Shown piece by piece: positions 34,192 through 42,626 of a stretch of 64,000 nt of DNA. Each line of letters starts with the position of its first letter. The first letter of the stretch is position 1. The notes under the pieces were generated by a model that did no database searches, had not been told where the DNA came from, and was given only the letters and a program-made list of their open reading frames with translations. The translations under genes and the position numbers were made by a program. The stretch comes from Bradyrhizobium sp. CCBAU 53351. Lineage in GTDB: Bacteria; Pseudomonadota; Alphaproteobacteria; Rhizobiales; Xanthobacteraceae. The stretch is taken from assembly GCF_015291745.1 (NCBI RefSeq), contig NZ_CP030059.1, positions 4,615,501-4,679,500 of the forward strand, given 5' to 3'.

Positions 34192-34299
34192 TTACTCGTT
34201 GTCAGAATGGCGGCTGCGAGCCTCGTCCGGCTTGAACTCATCAGGCAAGGGCTCGCTCAGCGATGTTCCCCCATCAAGCCGATCGCAAAGCTGGTCGGT
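34192..34299 (-). pseudogene. possible C-terminal gene remnant at the island end
   Basis: A 35-codon open stretch ending in a stop reads CDRLDGGTSLSEPLP...DEARSRHSDNE, which looks like the genuine tail of a protein; immediately upstream the frame is closed by a stop. Family unknown. Coding potential is judged by eye only. Confidence 0.3.
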
Positions 34300-34341
34300 T
34301 TACGTTGCCGCTGAATGACGGGATTACCGTCCGTTCCCGAG

Positions 34342-35235
34342 CTAGGATTTGTAGCGAAGCGCTGCGATGAGTGCGGACAGTGCGGGCGGCGTCTGTCGCC
34401 GACTGGGGTGATAGAGATAATAGCCGGGGAAGGTCGGGCACCACCTCTCCAGAATCCGCTTGAGCCGCCCGGCCTTGACATCAGGCGCCACCTCATCGTC
34501 GAAGACATAGGCGAGCCCTTGGCCGGCCAGCGCGGCCTCGCGGATCAGGTCGCCATTGTTGAACGAGAGCGGACCTTCGACGCGAACCTGGAACGGTCGT
34601 CCTTTGTCCTCGAAATCCCAGGCGTAAACCCAATCCGACTTGACGCGCCGGTAGTTGATGCAGCGATGGCCCGCGAGTTCGCGGGGCGTTCGGGGCACCT
34701 TATGGTCCACGAAATACGACGGCGCACCGACGACGGCCATCCGGATGTCCGGCCCGATCCGAACCGCGATCATGTCTTTCTCGACGATGTCGCCGAAGCG
34801 GATGCCGGCGTCGATGCGTTCCGCGACAATATCAATCAGACTGTCGTCGACGATCATCTCCACCCTGATATCGGGATGCGACGCCAGGAAGCGTGGCAGC
34901 CTGGGCATCACGACCTTTGAGACGGCATGCCTCGTCGCGGTGACGCGAACGGTCCCGGACGCCTTGCCGCGCATAGCGCCGAGCGCATCTACTCCGGAGG
35001 CGATGTCCTCCAGTGCCGGGCGTAACGAACGAAGCATCGTCTCGCCCGCTTCGGTCGTCGAGACCGAGCGCGTGGTCCGCGACAGCAACCGCACGCCGAG
35101 CCGCTCTTCGAGCGATTTCATGGCGTGACTCAACGCCGACTGCGACATGCCGAGCTCAGCCGCCGCTCGGGTAAAACTGCCCTGCTTCGCGACCACCGCA
35201 AAGGCGGCAAGGTCATAAAGATCGTCTCGCTTCAT
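34342..35235 (-). CDS. LysR-family transcriptional regulator
   Basis: 297 residues. The N-terminal winged helix is standard: AFAVVAKQGSFTRAAAELGMSQSALSHAMKSLEERLGVRLLSRTTRSV; the effector domain follows from about residue 90. It is divergent from the iorA-like gene with a perfect 19-bp palindrome touching its start codon, so it very likely controls the oxidoreductase operon and itself. Confidence 0.92.
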   Translation of the reverse strand: MKRDDLYDLAAFAVVAKQGSFTRAAAELGMSQSALSHAMKSLEERLGVRLLSRTTRSVSTTEAGETMLRSLRPALEDIASGVDALGAMRGKASGTVRVTATRHAVSKVVMPRLPRFLASHPDIRVEMIVDDSLIDIVAERIDAGIRFGDIVEKDMIAVRIGPDIRMAVVGAPSYFVDHKVPRTPRELAGHRCINYRRVKSDWVYAWDFEDKGRPFQVRVEGPLSFNNGDLIREAALAGQGLAYVFDDEVAPDVKAGRLKRILERWCPTFPGYYLYHPSRRQTPPALSALIAALRYKS

Positions 35236-35254
35236 TTATGTACCGGTTACATAA
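35236..35254. promoter_or_regulatory. LysR operator candidate
   Basis: TTATGTA-CCGGT-TACATAA, perfect seven-base arms, directly in front of the lysR ATG in the lysR/ior divergent region. The T-N11-A form expected for LysR boxes is contained in it. Confidence 0.6.
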
Positions 35255-35355
35255 GCCCTAGTTAATTATAGCGGCTAATCGATAGTGGCGGCCAGTGCTA
35301 TCTGGTCGTCAGCGTCCCGGTATCACCCGACAGACAGCCCGCAAGGAGCAGACGG

Positions 35356-35826
35356 ATGAAACTTATTGTGAACAACCGCGAGTTCGCGATCGATGCCGAT
35401 CCCGCGATGCCCCTGCTCTGGGCGCTGCGCGACGTCATCGGGCTGACAGGCACGAAGTTCGGCTGCGGCGCTGCCCAGTGCGGCGCTTGCACCGTGCATC
35501 TGGATGGCCAGCCGGTCCGTTCCTGCATCACGCCGATTTCCGAGGCTGAGGGCAAGAAGCTCACCACCATCGAAGCCGCGACCGACGGCTCCGACCGCGT
35601 GGGAGCCGCCGTGCATGCGGCATGGCTCAAACACGACGTGGCACAGTGCGGCTACTGCCAGAGCGGCCAGATCATGAGCGCGATCGCATTCCTCAAGTCG
35701 CAGCCCCGCGGCAAGGCGCCGACAACAGCCGAAATCGACGCCGCCATGGACGGCAACATCTGCCGCTGTGGGACCTATGCCCGCATCCGCGCTGCTGTAG
35801 CCGACGCCGCCCGCACGATTGCCTGA
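35356..35826 (+). CDS. (2Fe-2S) subunit of molybdenum hydroxylase, IorA-like
   Basis: 156 residues with an AAGGAG ribosome site. Two iron-sulfur clusters are predicted from cysteines 37, 42, 45, 57 (plant-ferredoxin type) and 98, 101, 136, 138 (CGYC...CRC). Length and wording (LLWALRDVIGLTGTKFGCG) match isoquinoline 1-oxidoreductase alpha. It passes electrons from the Mo centre of the subunit encoded 10 bases downstream. Substrate likely a heteroaromatic or aldehyde. Confidence 0.9.
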   Translation: MKLIVNNREFAIDADPAMPLLWALRDVIGLTGTKFGCGAAQCGACTVHLDGQPVRSCITPISEAEGKKLTTIEAATDGSDRVGAAVHAAWLKHDVAQCGYCQSGQIMSAIAFLKSQPRGKAPTTAEIDAAMDGNICRCGTYARIRAAVADAARTIA

Positions 35827-35836
35827 AGGAGCCGCC

Positions 35837-38086
35837 ATGTTACCCAACATCGACTACCGCGATCTGCCGCGTGCCGCGCAGCGCCTGATGGCGCGCAATC
35901 AAAATGACGAAGCGGTCACGCTGCCGCGCCGCAGTTTTCTGAAACTGGCCGGTGCAGGTGGCCTGGCACTCGGCGCTTTTCCTCATTTGGTCATGGCGCA
36001 GGCTGCCGGCCAAACGGCGAGCGCGCTTAAACCGACCGAACAGCCATCAGCCTTCGTGCAAATCGCTGCCAATGGCGAGGTGACTGTCACGATCAACCGG
36101 CTGGAGTTCGGACAGGGCGTGCAGACTGCATTGCCGATGATCCTAGCTGAAGAGCTTGACGCCGACTGGAGCCTGGTGCGCAGCCGGCATGGCTCGAACG
36201 ACGGTGCCTATATCGACCCGAAATTCGGCATTCACATCACCGGCGGTTCCAATTCGATCAAGAACAGTTTTACGCAGTATCGCGAGCTCGGCGCGCGGGC
36301 ACGGGCAATGTTGCTCGGTGCCGCGGCAGCGCGCTGGAAGGTGGACGTCGCCACCCTGCGCACGCAGTCCGGCACGGTGCTCGGTCCCGATGGCCGCAAG
36401 CTCGGCTACGGCGAACTGGCCGAGGCGGCGATGGCACTGCCGGTGCCCGAGAAGGTGACGCTGAAGGATCCGAAGGACTTCCGCATCATCGGCCGCCCGA
36501 CGCCGCGTCTCGACGCGCGTGCCAAGAGCAGCGGGCAACAGAATTTTGGTATCGACGTTCGCCTGCCCGGTCAGTTGACCGCCGTGGTCGCGCGCCCGCC
36601 GGTATTCGGCGCGCGCTTGGCCTCCGTTGACGACGCCGCCGCGCGCGCCATCAACGGCGTGAAGGCGGTGCTGCGCGTGCCGCTGGACGGTGGCGCCGAA
36701 GGTGTGGCCATCGTGGCCGACGGATATTGGCAGGCTACGCAGGGCCGCGAGGTGCTCAAGCTGCAATGGGATACTTCCGCCGTCGAGAAGGTGGATAGCG
36801 ACAAGCAACTCGCCCAGTACCGCGAGCTAGCCGCGCGGCCGGGTCCGCGCAAGTTCGATGCCGACATGGCGCCGCTCGGCACCGCACCCCGGCAACTGGA
36901 AGCCGAGTTCGTGTTTCCGTATCTCGCCCATGCGGCGATGGAGCCGCTGAACTGCACCGTTCAGCTTTCCGAGGGCCGCGCCGAGGTGTGGACCGGCAGC
37001 CAGTGCCCCGGTCTCGACGGCGCCGCCGTCGCGCGCGTGCTCGGCCTCAAGCCGGAGCAGGTGGCGGTACATGTGCAGATGGCGGGCGGCGGCTTCGGCC
37101 GGCGTTTCGCCGCCAGCAGCGACTTTGTGGTCGAGGCCTGCGAGATCGCCAAGGCGGCGCGTGCAGCCGGCCTGAACGCCCCGGTGCGCACGCTTTGGAG
37201 CCGTGAAGACGACATGCGGGGCGGCTATTACCGCCCGATGCATTTGCACCGCGCGCGCATCGGCTTCGATGAACGCGGCAAGGTGCTGGCCTGGGATCAC
37301 GTTATTGTCGGCCAGTCCATCACGACGGGCACGGTATTCGCAGGTTTCCAGATCAAGGACGGCATCGACGCCACCGCGACCGAAGGCATGCGCGATCCCT
37401 ATCCGCTGCCGATGCGCCTGACCGTGCATCACCCAAAACTCAACGTACCGGTGTTGTGGTGGCGCAGCGTCGGTTCTACCCATACCGCCTTTGTGATGGA
37501 GACCTTGATCGACGAGATCGCGCGGAGCACGAAACAAGATCCCGTGGTCTACCGAATGGATTTGTTCGGCGACAAGCACCCGCGCCATCGCGCAGCGCTC
37601 CAGATGGCCGTCGACAAGAGCGGCTACGGCAAGACGCAGTTGCCCGCCGGTCGCGCCTTTGGCGTCGCGGTCCACGAGTCCTTCCAGACCGTCGTGGCCT
37701 ATGTGGTGGAAGCCTCGGTGGTGAATGGCCGCCCGATGCTACATCGCGTCACCGCCGGCGTTCACTGCAATCTCGCCGTCAACCCACGCACCGTGGAGGC
37801 CCAGTTGCAGGGCGCGGCGATCATGGGCCTGTCGACGTGCCTGCCGGGTTCGGCGATCACACTCAAGGACGGCGTCGTCGAACAGGGCAATTTCGGCGAA
37901 TACTCGGTGGCGCGAATCACTGACATCCCCGCGTTCGACGTTCATATCGTGCCCAGCGCCGAGGCGCCCACCGGCATGGGCGAACCTGGCTTGCCGCCGC
38001 TGGCGCCAGCATTCGCCAATGCCATCGCTCAACTCACCGGCAAGCCGCTGCGCCAACTGCCGTTCAACATCAAAAGCAAGAGCTAA
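35837..38086 (+). CDS. molybdopterin-binding subunit of xanthine dehydrogenase family, IorB-like
   Basis: 749 residues from ATG 35837. A twin-arginine signal RRSFLKLAG starts at residue 31, unusually deep behind a 30-residue leader, pointing to export of the folded complex with IorA. Mo-pterin segments include EFGQGVQTALPM and GGGFGRRF; the catalytic glutamate is in GMGEPGLPPLAP near the C-terminus. Single-chain IorB-type enzymes hydroxylate N-heterocycles or oxidise aldehydes and hand electrons to a cytochrome. Confidence 0.9.
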   Translation: MLPNIDYRDLPRAAQRLMARNQNDEAVTLPRRSFLKLAGAGGLALGAFPHLVMAQAAGQTASALKPTEQPSAFVQIAANGEVTVTINRLEFGQGVQTALPMILAEELDADWSLVRSRHGSNDGAYIDPKFGIHITGGSNSIKNSFTQYRELGARARAMLLGAAAARWKVDVATLRTQSGTVLGPDGRKLGYGELAEAAMALPVPEKVTLKDPKDFRIIGRPTPRLDARAKSSGQQNFGIDVRLPGQLTAVVARPPVFGARLASVDDAAARAINGVKAVLRVPLDGGAEGVAIVADGYWQATQGREVLKLQWDTSAVEKVDSDKQLAQYRELAARPGPRKFDADMAPLGTAPRQLEAEFVFPYLAHAAMEPLNCTVQLSEGRAEVWTGSQCPGLDGAAVARVLGLKPEQVAVHVQMAGGGFGRRFAASSDFVVEACEIAKAARAAGLNAPVRTLWSREDDMRGGYYRPMHLHRARIGFDERGKVLAWDHVIVGQSITTGTVFAGFQIKDGIDATATEGMRDPYPLPMRLTVHHPKLNVPVLWWRSVGSTHTAFVMETLIDEIARSTKQDPVVYRMDLFGDKHPRHRAALQMAVDKSGYGKTQLPAGRAFGVAVHESFQTVVAYVVEASVVNGRPMLHRVTAGVHCNLAVNPRTVEAQLQGAAIMGLSTCLPGSAITLKDGVVEQGNFGEYSVARITDIPAFDVHIVPSAEAPTGMGEPGLPPLAPAFANAIAQLTGKPLRQLPFNIKSKS

Positions 38087-38088
38087 AC

Positions 38089-38925
38089 ATGAGCAAGGTC
38101 TGGTTCATCACGGGTGCAGGCAGCGGCATTGGCGCTGCAACAGCCCGGGCGGCGCTGAATGCCGGCGATCGCGTGGTCGCGACTGGCCGCAATCTCGACA
38201 AGGTCCACAAAGCGCTGAACGATGTCGCCGGCGAACGCCTCGCGTTCGTCCAACTCGACGTCGCCCAAGAGGCTCAGGCGAAGCCGGCGGTCGACTCGGC
38301 GATCAAGGCGTTCGGGCGCATCGACGTTCTCGTCAACAATGCCGGCTACAGCCTGCTCGGCAATTTCGAGGAGTTGGGCACCATCGAGATCGAAAGCCTG
38401 ATGGCGACCAATTTCTACGGCGTGATGCACGTGATGCGCGCGGTCCTTCCGGTCATGCGGCAGCAGCGATCCGGCCGGATCATCAACGTCAGTTCGCTCG
38501 CGGGCATCGTCGGTTTCAAGCATTGCGGGGCCTACAGCGCCGCGAAATTCGCCGTCGAAGGCCTGTCGGCATCAGTGGCCCATGAGGTCGAGCCGTTCGG
38601 CGTCAGGATCGTGACAGTCGAACCGGGTTTCTTCCGAACCGATCTCCTCGATGCCAACAACGCCAAATATGCCGACAGCACCATCAAAGACTACGCAGGC
38701 GAAGGCAAAGCCGAAGCCATGTGGTCAGGCTATCACGGCGCCCAGCAGGGTGATCCCGCTAAACTCGCTGATGTCCTTGTGAAGATCGCCGGAATGGACA
38801 ATCCGCCGAAGCAGTTCGCGGCCGGCAGCGACGCGCTTGCCGTGGTCAAGCCGGCGCTCGAAGCACGCCTTGAGGAACTACGTGCATACGAGAACCTGTC
38901 AAAGTCGACAGATGGCTCCTTCTGA
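38089..38925 (+). CDS. SDR-family oxidoreductase
   Basis: 278 residues, two bases after the iorB-like stop, so in the same operon. TGAGSGIG at residues 8-15, NNAGYS, and SSLAG...YSAAK are complete. The longer C-terminus and EPGFFRTDL segment resemble the classical SDRs that act on lipophilic or aromatic alcohols. It may process the product or precursor of the molybdenum hydroxylase. Confidence 0.88.
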   Translation: MSKVWFITGAGSGIGAATARAALNAGDRVVATGRNLDKVHKALNDVAGERLAFVQLDVAQEAQAKPAVDSAIKAFGRIDVLVNNAGYSLLGNFEELGTIEIESLMATNFYGVMHVMRAVLPVMRQQRSGRIINVSSLAGIVGFKHCGAYSAAKFAVEGLSASVAHEVEPFGVRIVTVEPGFFRTDLLDANNAKYADSTIKDYAGEGKAEAMWSGYHGAQQGDPAKLADVLVKIAGMDNPPKQFAAGSDALAVVKPALEARLEELRAYENLSKSTDGSF

Positions 38926-38956
38926 AATCAAGGAAAGAGTCAATACGGCCATGCCT

Positions 38957-39100
38957 CTATGGAAATCCGTGAAGTAACGGCGGCAGCGCCTGTATCAGCA
39001 ACACGGTGCTTCCGCCGAATACGGTGGCACCCACGACAAGCAGGGACACGACCCGCTGCCAAAGCTTCTCGTTGCTGGCAATATCATTCGAATTTGGCAT
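38957..39100 (-). CDS. small membrane protein
   Basis: 47 residues: a polar start (MPNSNDIASNEKLWQR) and one hydrophobic helix (VVSLLVVGATVFGGSTVLLI) ending LLHGFP. A longer frame starting 49 codons upstream includes a Cys/His-rich stretch but has poorer coding character. Could be chance; kept because the helix is well formed. Confidence 0.35.
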   Translation of the reverse strand: MPNSNDIASNEKLWQRVVSLLVVGATVFGGSTVLLIQALPPLLHGFP

Positions 39101-39517
39101 ATGCGTGCACCCGCATTCTTCGTGCGACGAACACGTCATAGACTGAGTCGCAGGGGCACTGAGCGGCGAAATTTGCCGGAAAATTAACGCCTGATTCACC
39201 GACTCGGACGCCCTGCCCCGATGGGTGTGGGTGGCGGTTTGAACCACCTGCGATTCGGTCCTGATCAGGCAGTCCCATGTAGGCGCTACCGCACGGCATC
39301 CAGGAAAACAGGGATCAGTACATATCCCTATTCCGAGGTCGGCTTACAAGCCACCCGCATCAGCTCACGGCCGAACCGACATTACCGACAATGCGTGGGA
39401 GGTGCTCGCTCGGGAGAGACGTCCATCGCCGGACGTGAGCCACATTTGAAGCACCAAACCACCAGATGTGAGCGACGAGTTCCGCCGATTTGACGGGATG
39501 TTTTCGTCGACGTGGCT
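39101..39517. other. 417-bp stretch without a recognisable gene
   Basis: No intact gene or repeat family seen. One frame reads TDITDNAWEVLARE before a stop near 39.45 kb and might be a relic. A small hairpin ACGTCC-atcgcc-GGACGT lies at 39419-39436. Confidence 0.4.
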
Positions 39518-40420
39518 TCAAGCTGTCTCAACAGAGATCACGCCCAACATTTCCACCGCTTTCGCAACGGCCGTATGATCCTGACCGGGCCCGAGCACAC
39601 GCGCGGCCTCTTGCCAAATCTCCGCGCAGCGGATTGAGATCGGCGCATAGACCCGATGCTCATTGACGATCGCCATCGCGGCGTTGACGTCCTTGACCAT
39701 CAGGTCGAGACTGAAGCCGGAGTTGAACGCTCCGGAGAGCACAAATTGATGCAGTTTCTTCTGCGACGAGTTGCTCATCCCTGTCGATACATTCAGGATA
39801 TCGACGACCCTGGCCGGTTCAAGGCCCGCTTGCCGACCGATCAGCACAGCCTCAACGGTCGCGAGTAGAGTAGTAGCCGAAACGAGATTGTTTAGCGCCT
39901 TCATAGCGTGACCGCTGCCAAGCGCGCCCGTAATCAAGATCGTCGATCCCATCTGCTTCAGCACCGGCTCGGCTCGCGCGATGTCGGTAGCCGAGCCACC
40001 GACCATGATCGACAGCTCGCCGGTTCGCGCACGTGGCACCCCGCCGGACACCGGTGCATCGATCATGCAGCAGCCCGCATCAGCCGCCTGAAGACCAAGG
40101 AGTTTTGTCTGCTGCGGCGCTCCAGAGCTCATTTCGATGATGAGAAGGTCCTTTCGGCAATGCTCCAGAACGCCGTCCGCGCCGGTTAGCACCGCCTCGA
40201 CCTCGCGGCTGGTCGGAAGCATCGTGATGACGATATCCGAGGCGGCGGCAAGCTTTGCCACTGAGTGCGCCGCGACTCCCCCAACCTGCCCAGCGAACCG
40301 CTCCGCATGCCCGACATCGATATCGAAGAGAAAGAGCCGGTGCCCGGGTGCAAGACGTGCCGCCATGGGCCAGCCCATGGCACCAAGGCCGATGAATCCG
40401 ATGGTTGGCGATGTCATCAT
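39518..40420 (-). CDS. NAD(P)-dependent beta-hydroxyacid dehydrogenase (HIBADH family)
   Basis: 300 residues; start ATG 40420 overlaps the upstream gene stop (ATGA). IGFIGLGAMGWPMA is the Rossmann motif with family signature, DAPVSGGVPRARTGELSIMVGG the substrate loop, and GSGHAMKALNN carries the catalytic lysine. Relatives oxidise 3-hydroxyisobutyrate or reduce tartronate semialdehyde. Coupled to a carboxymuconolactone-decarboxylase-like protein. Confidence 0.9.
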   Translation of the reverse strand: MMTSPTIGFIGLGAMGWPMAARLAPGHRLFLFDIDVGHAERFAGQVGGVAAHSVAKLAAASDIVITMLPTSREVEAVLTGADGVLEHCRKDLLIIEMSSGAPQQTKLLGLQAADAGCCMIDAPVSGGVPRARTGELSIMVGGSATDIARAEPVLKQMGSTILITGALGSGHAMKALNNLVSATTLLATVEAVLIGRQAGLEPARVVDILNVSTGMSNSSQKKLHQFVLSGAFNSGFSLDLMVKDVNAAMAIVNEHRVYAPISIRCAEIWQEAARVLGPGQDHTAVAKAVEMLGVISVETA

Positions 40421-40848
40421 GGCACCTTCGCTTCTGCTTCAGGGGTCTTGGCCGGAATCATGCCCATTTCGGTCAGGACTTCGTTCGCCGCCCTGAAGGC
40501 ATCAAGTCCTGCAGGGATTCCGCAGTAGACGGTTGCGTGGAGAAGAGCCTCCTTGATCTCATCGACCGTCAAGCCGTTGTTGATCGCGCCCCTGACGTGG
40601 AGCTTGATCTCGGCGGCGCGGTTGAGAGCTGTCAGCATCGCAAGATTCAAGAGGCTGCGCGTCCGGCGATCGAGGCCGGACCTGCCCCAAGCGTATCCCC
40701 AGCACCACTCCGTCGTAATCCGCTGGAACGCCATGGTGAAATCGTTGGCATTAGCCAGCGATTTATCGACGTATTCGGCCCCAAGCACCTCCCTCCTGAG
40801 CTTCAATCCTTCGTTGAAAATGTCTTCGAGCGCTTGATGCGTAGCCAT
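40417..40848 (-). CDS. carboxymuconolactone decarboxylase family protein
   Basis: 143 residues with a near-perfect AAAGGAGGT ribosome site; the frame is open 59 codons upstream by chance. LNLAMLTALNR, ELK-like EIKLHVRGAINNG and EALLHATVYCGIPAG match PcaC-type CMD proteins, though function may differ (decarboxylase or AhpD-like). Co-transcribed with the dehydrogenase and divergent from gntR. Confidence 0.85.
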   Translation of the reverse strand: MATHQALEDIFNEGLKLRREVLGAEYVDKSLANANDFTMAFQRITTEWCWGYAWGRSGLDRRTRSLLNLAMLTALNRAAEIKLHVRGAINNGLTVDEIKEALLHATVYCGIPAGLDAFRAANEVLTEMGMIPAKTPEAEAKVP

Positions 40849-40867
40849 CAACGACCTCCTTTCCAGA

Positions 40868-40880
40868 TTGTCATACAGAA
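40868..40880. promoter_or_regulatory. candidate GntR half-palindrome
   Basis: TTGTCATACAGAA upstream of both the CMD gene and gntR nearly fits the FadR-subfamily pattern TNGTNNNACNA (one mismatch). The core TCATACA recurs at 42568-42574 in the SDR/ABC divergent region. Confidence 0.4.
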
Positions 40881-40958
40881 TGGCAATCATCCAAATGAGT
40901 TGCAAGCCGGATTTGCGTTGGCTAAGGTGATTTTCACGCGAGTCTAAGAGGTTGACGG

Positions 40959-41735
40959 ATGGATCGGCCGACCAGGCGCTATGCAGATCAAACGAAGGTA
41001 GCGGCGAGCCCGCAACAGGCGTCACTGCACGTCGCCGCGCCCCCCACTCTTCGGCACCAGATCGTCGAACGACTTAAGGAGGCGATCGAGCTTGGGCAGT
41101 TCCCGCCGGGCGCGCGGCTGATCGACCGTGAGCTTTGCGAGCGCATGGGAGTATCCCGCACCTCCATTCGCGAGGCGCTGCGTGAACTGGAAGCGGCCGG
41201 GCTCATCACCACTTTGCCCAACAAGGGCTCGATCGTTTCAGTCGTGACGCCCGAAATGGCGCGCTCGATCTACGAGATTCGCGCCGTCCTCGAGGGACTG
41301 GCCGCCCGGCTATTTGCTCGCCGGGCCAGCGTGGACCAGATCGCCGCTCTCAAGAAGGCCGTCGACGACCTCGCTTTGATGTACACGAACTATACGCCGC
41401 AAAGCATGATGCGCGCGAAGACCGAGTTCTATGGCATTCTGCTGGAAGGATCCGGCAACCCTATTGTCGCGGATATGCTCCGCATCATCCACACCCGTGT
41501 CTCTCAGCTTCGCGCCACGTCGCATTCCAATCCCTCGCGCGCCAAGCAATCGATCGCCGAGATTCGTGAGATCGTGGCGGCGCTCGAAGCCCGCAACGAC
41601 GAAGCGGCCTGGTACAAATGCGTGAGGCATATCGAGAATGCTGCAGAAGCGGCCCTCTCGGTGCTGGCGACGCCACAGCCCTCGAAATCGAGGCCGGGAA
41701 AAACCGCGGCCAAACGGAAACCCCGTAAATCGTAG
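40959..41735 (+). CDS. GntR-family regulator, FadR (FCD) subfamily
   Basis: 258 residues. Winged helix: LRHQIVERLKEAIELGQFPPGARL, then ERMGVSRTSIREALRELEAAGLI; the helical FCD effector domain covers about 95-235 and the tail is basic (GKTAAKRKPRKS). Ligands of the subfamily are carboxylates. It sits between two divergently read groups and probably controls the HIBADH/CMD pair and the SDR/ABC import genes. Confidence 0.92.
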   Translation: MDRPTRRYADQTKVAASPQQASLHVAAPPTLRHQIVERLKEAIELGQFPPGARLIDRELCERMGVSRTSIREALRELEAAGLITTLPNKGSIVSVVTPEMARSIYEIRAVLEGLAARLFARRASVDQIAALKKAVDDLALMYTNYTPQSMMRAKTEFYGILLEGSGNPIVADMLRIIHTRVSQLRATSHSNPSRAKQSIAEIREIVAALEARNDEAAWYKCVRHIENAAEAALSVLATPQPSKSRPGKTAAKRKPRKS

Positions 41736-41774
41736 AGGTTGCCGCGCGCTAGCCGCCGCGATGCAAGCCTTGAA

Positions 41775-42527
41775 TTACCCTGCGCTTACGGAAATGCCTC
41801 CATCCACATGGAGGACTTCTCCGGTGATGAAATTTGCCTCCGGCGACAAAAGAAAGCACATCGCCTGCGCGACGTCCTGCTCGGTGCAGAGCCTGCGCAG
41901 CGGTGTCTTGGCCTTGCGCAACTCATAGCCCTGCTCATCGACGATCGCGCGCGCGCCGGGCGTCGGCACCGCGCCCGGGGCCACCGCATTGACCCGAACG
42001 CCTTGCGGTCCGAGTTCGACAGCCAGCGCGCGGGTCAGGGCGACAATGCCTCCCTTCACGGCCGCGTAGATGGCGGTGTTTGCATAACCCTGATCGGCCG
42101 CGGGCGAAGCGAGGTTGATGATCGAGGCCGGACGTGCCGCATCACGGTGGCGCAAAAGTGCCTGCGCGCCCCAAACCGGGGCCTTCAATCCGATCGCCAA
42201 CATGCCATCCATGGTTTCGGCCGACACCTGTTCGATCGGCTCGTAGCGGATCCACATCGCATTGTTGATCACGGCATCGATACGCCCGTAGCGATGCGCA
42301 AGCTCCGCCGAAGCCGCCGCGAAGCCTGCTTCGGTCGCAAGGTCGGCGGCCAGCGGCACGGCCTTTCCACCCTTGTCTCCAATTCGGCGCGCGACGATTT
42401 GGGCATTGTCGCCTGCGACATCGGCAATTCCGACCGTCGCTCCGGTGCCCGCAAGCATTTCGGCTGCCGCCTGCCCGATGCCGCGACCGGCGCCGGTCAC
42501 CAGGATGATTTGGTCAGACACGCTCAT
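41775..42527 (-). CDS. SDR-family oxidoreductase
   Basis: 250 residues; start at 42527 after GAAGGGAT. TGAGRGIG near residue 11, NNAMW in place of NNAG, and LASPAADQGY...YAAVK as the Ser-Tyr-Lys site, ending GEVLHVDGGISV. Divergent from the ABC substrate-binding gene and convergent with gntR. Probably acts on the substrate taken up by that importer. Confidence 0.88.
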   Translation of the reverse strand: MSVSDQIILVTGAGRGIGQAAAEMLAGTGATVGIADVAGDNAQIVARRIGDKGGKAVPLAADLATEAGFAAASAELAHRYGRIDAVINNAMWIRYEPIEQVSAETMDGMLAIGLKAPVWGAQALLRHRDAARPASIINLASPAADQGYANTAIYAAVKGGIVALTRALAVELGPQGVRVNAVAPGAVPTPGARAIVDEQGYELRKAKTPLRRLCTEQDVAQAMCFLLSPEANFITGEVLHVDGGISVSAG

Positions 42528-42626
42528 GGATATCCCTTCGCCTTCTCGATAAGGTATTGACTGTCTATCATACAATATGTTCAAAACTGGAAACAATCCT
42601 GATCAAACAAGCGCGGGGAGGAAAGA
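42528..42626. promoter_or_regulatory. divergent promoter region of SDR and ABC importer
   Basis: 99 bp, AT-richer than its surroundings, with TATCATACAATATG at 42566-42579 sharing the TCATACA core with the gntR upstream region. Confidence 0.45.

Larger units (their letters stand above)
33992..34341. other. 350-bp junction stretch without an intact gene
   Basis: Contains the end of fic flank, a tRNA-Gly 3' fragment (34072-34115), a more AT-rich segment (34120-34200) and a 36-codon open fragment on the minus strand (34192-34299). Short frames here, such as VKGIEPSYSAWK, are translations of the tRNA piece and not proteins. Confidence 0.7.

Noticed and set aside
33666..34318. Frames reading WLERVKGIEPSYSAWK and GAGEGNRTLVFSLEVSK
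   Set aside because: These are well-known mistranslations of tRNA sequence; here they cover the tRNA-Gly 3' fragment.
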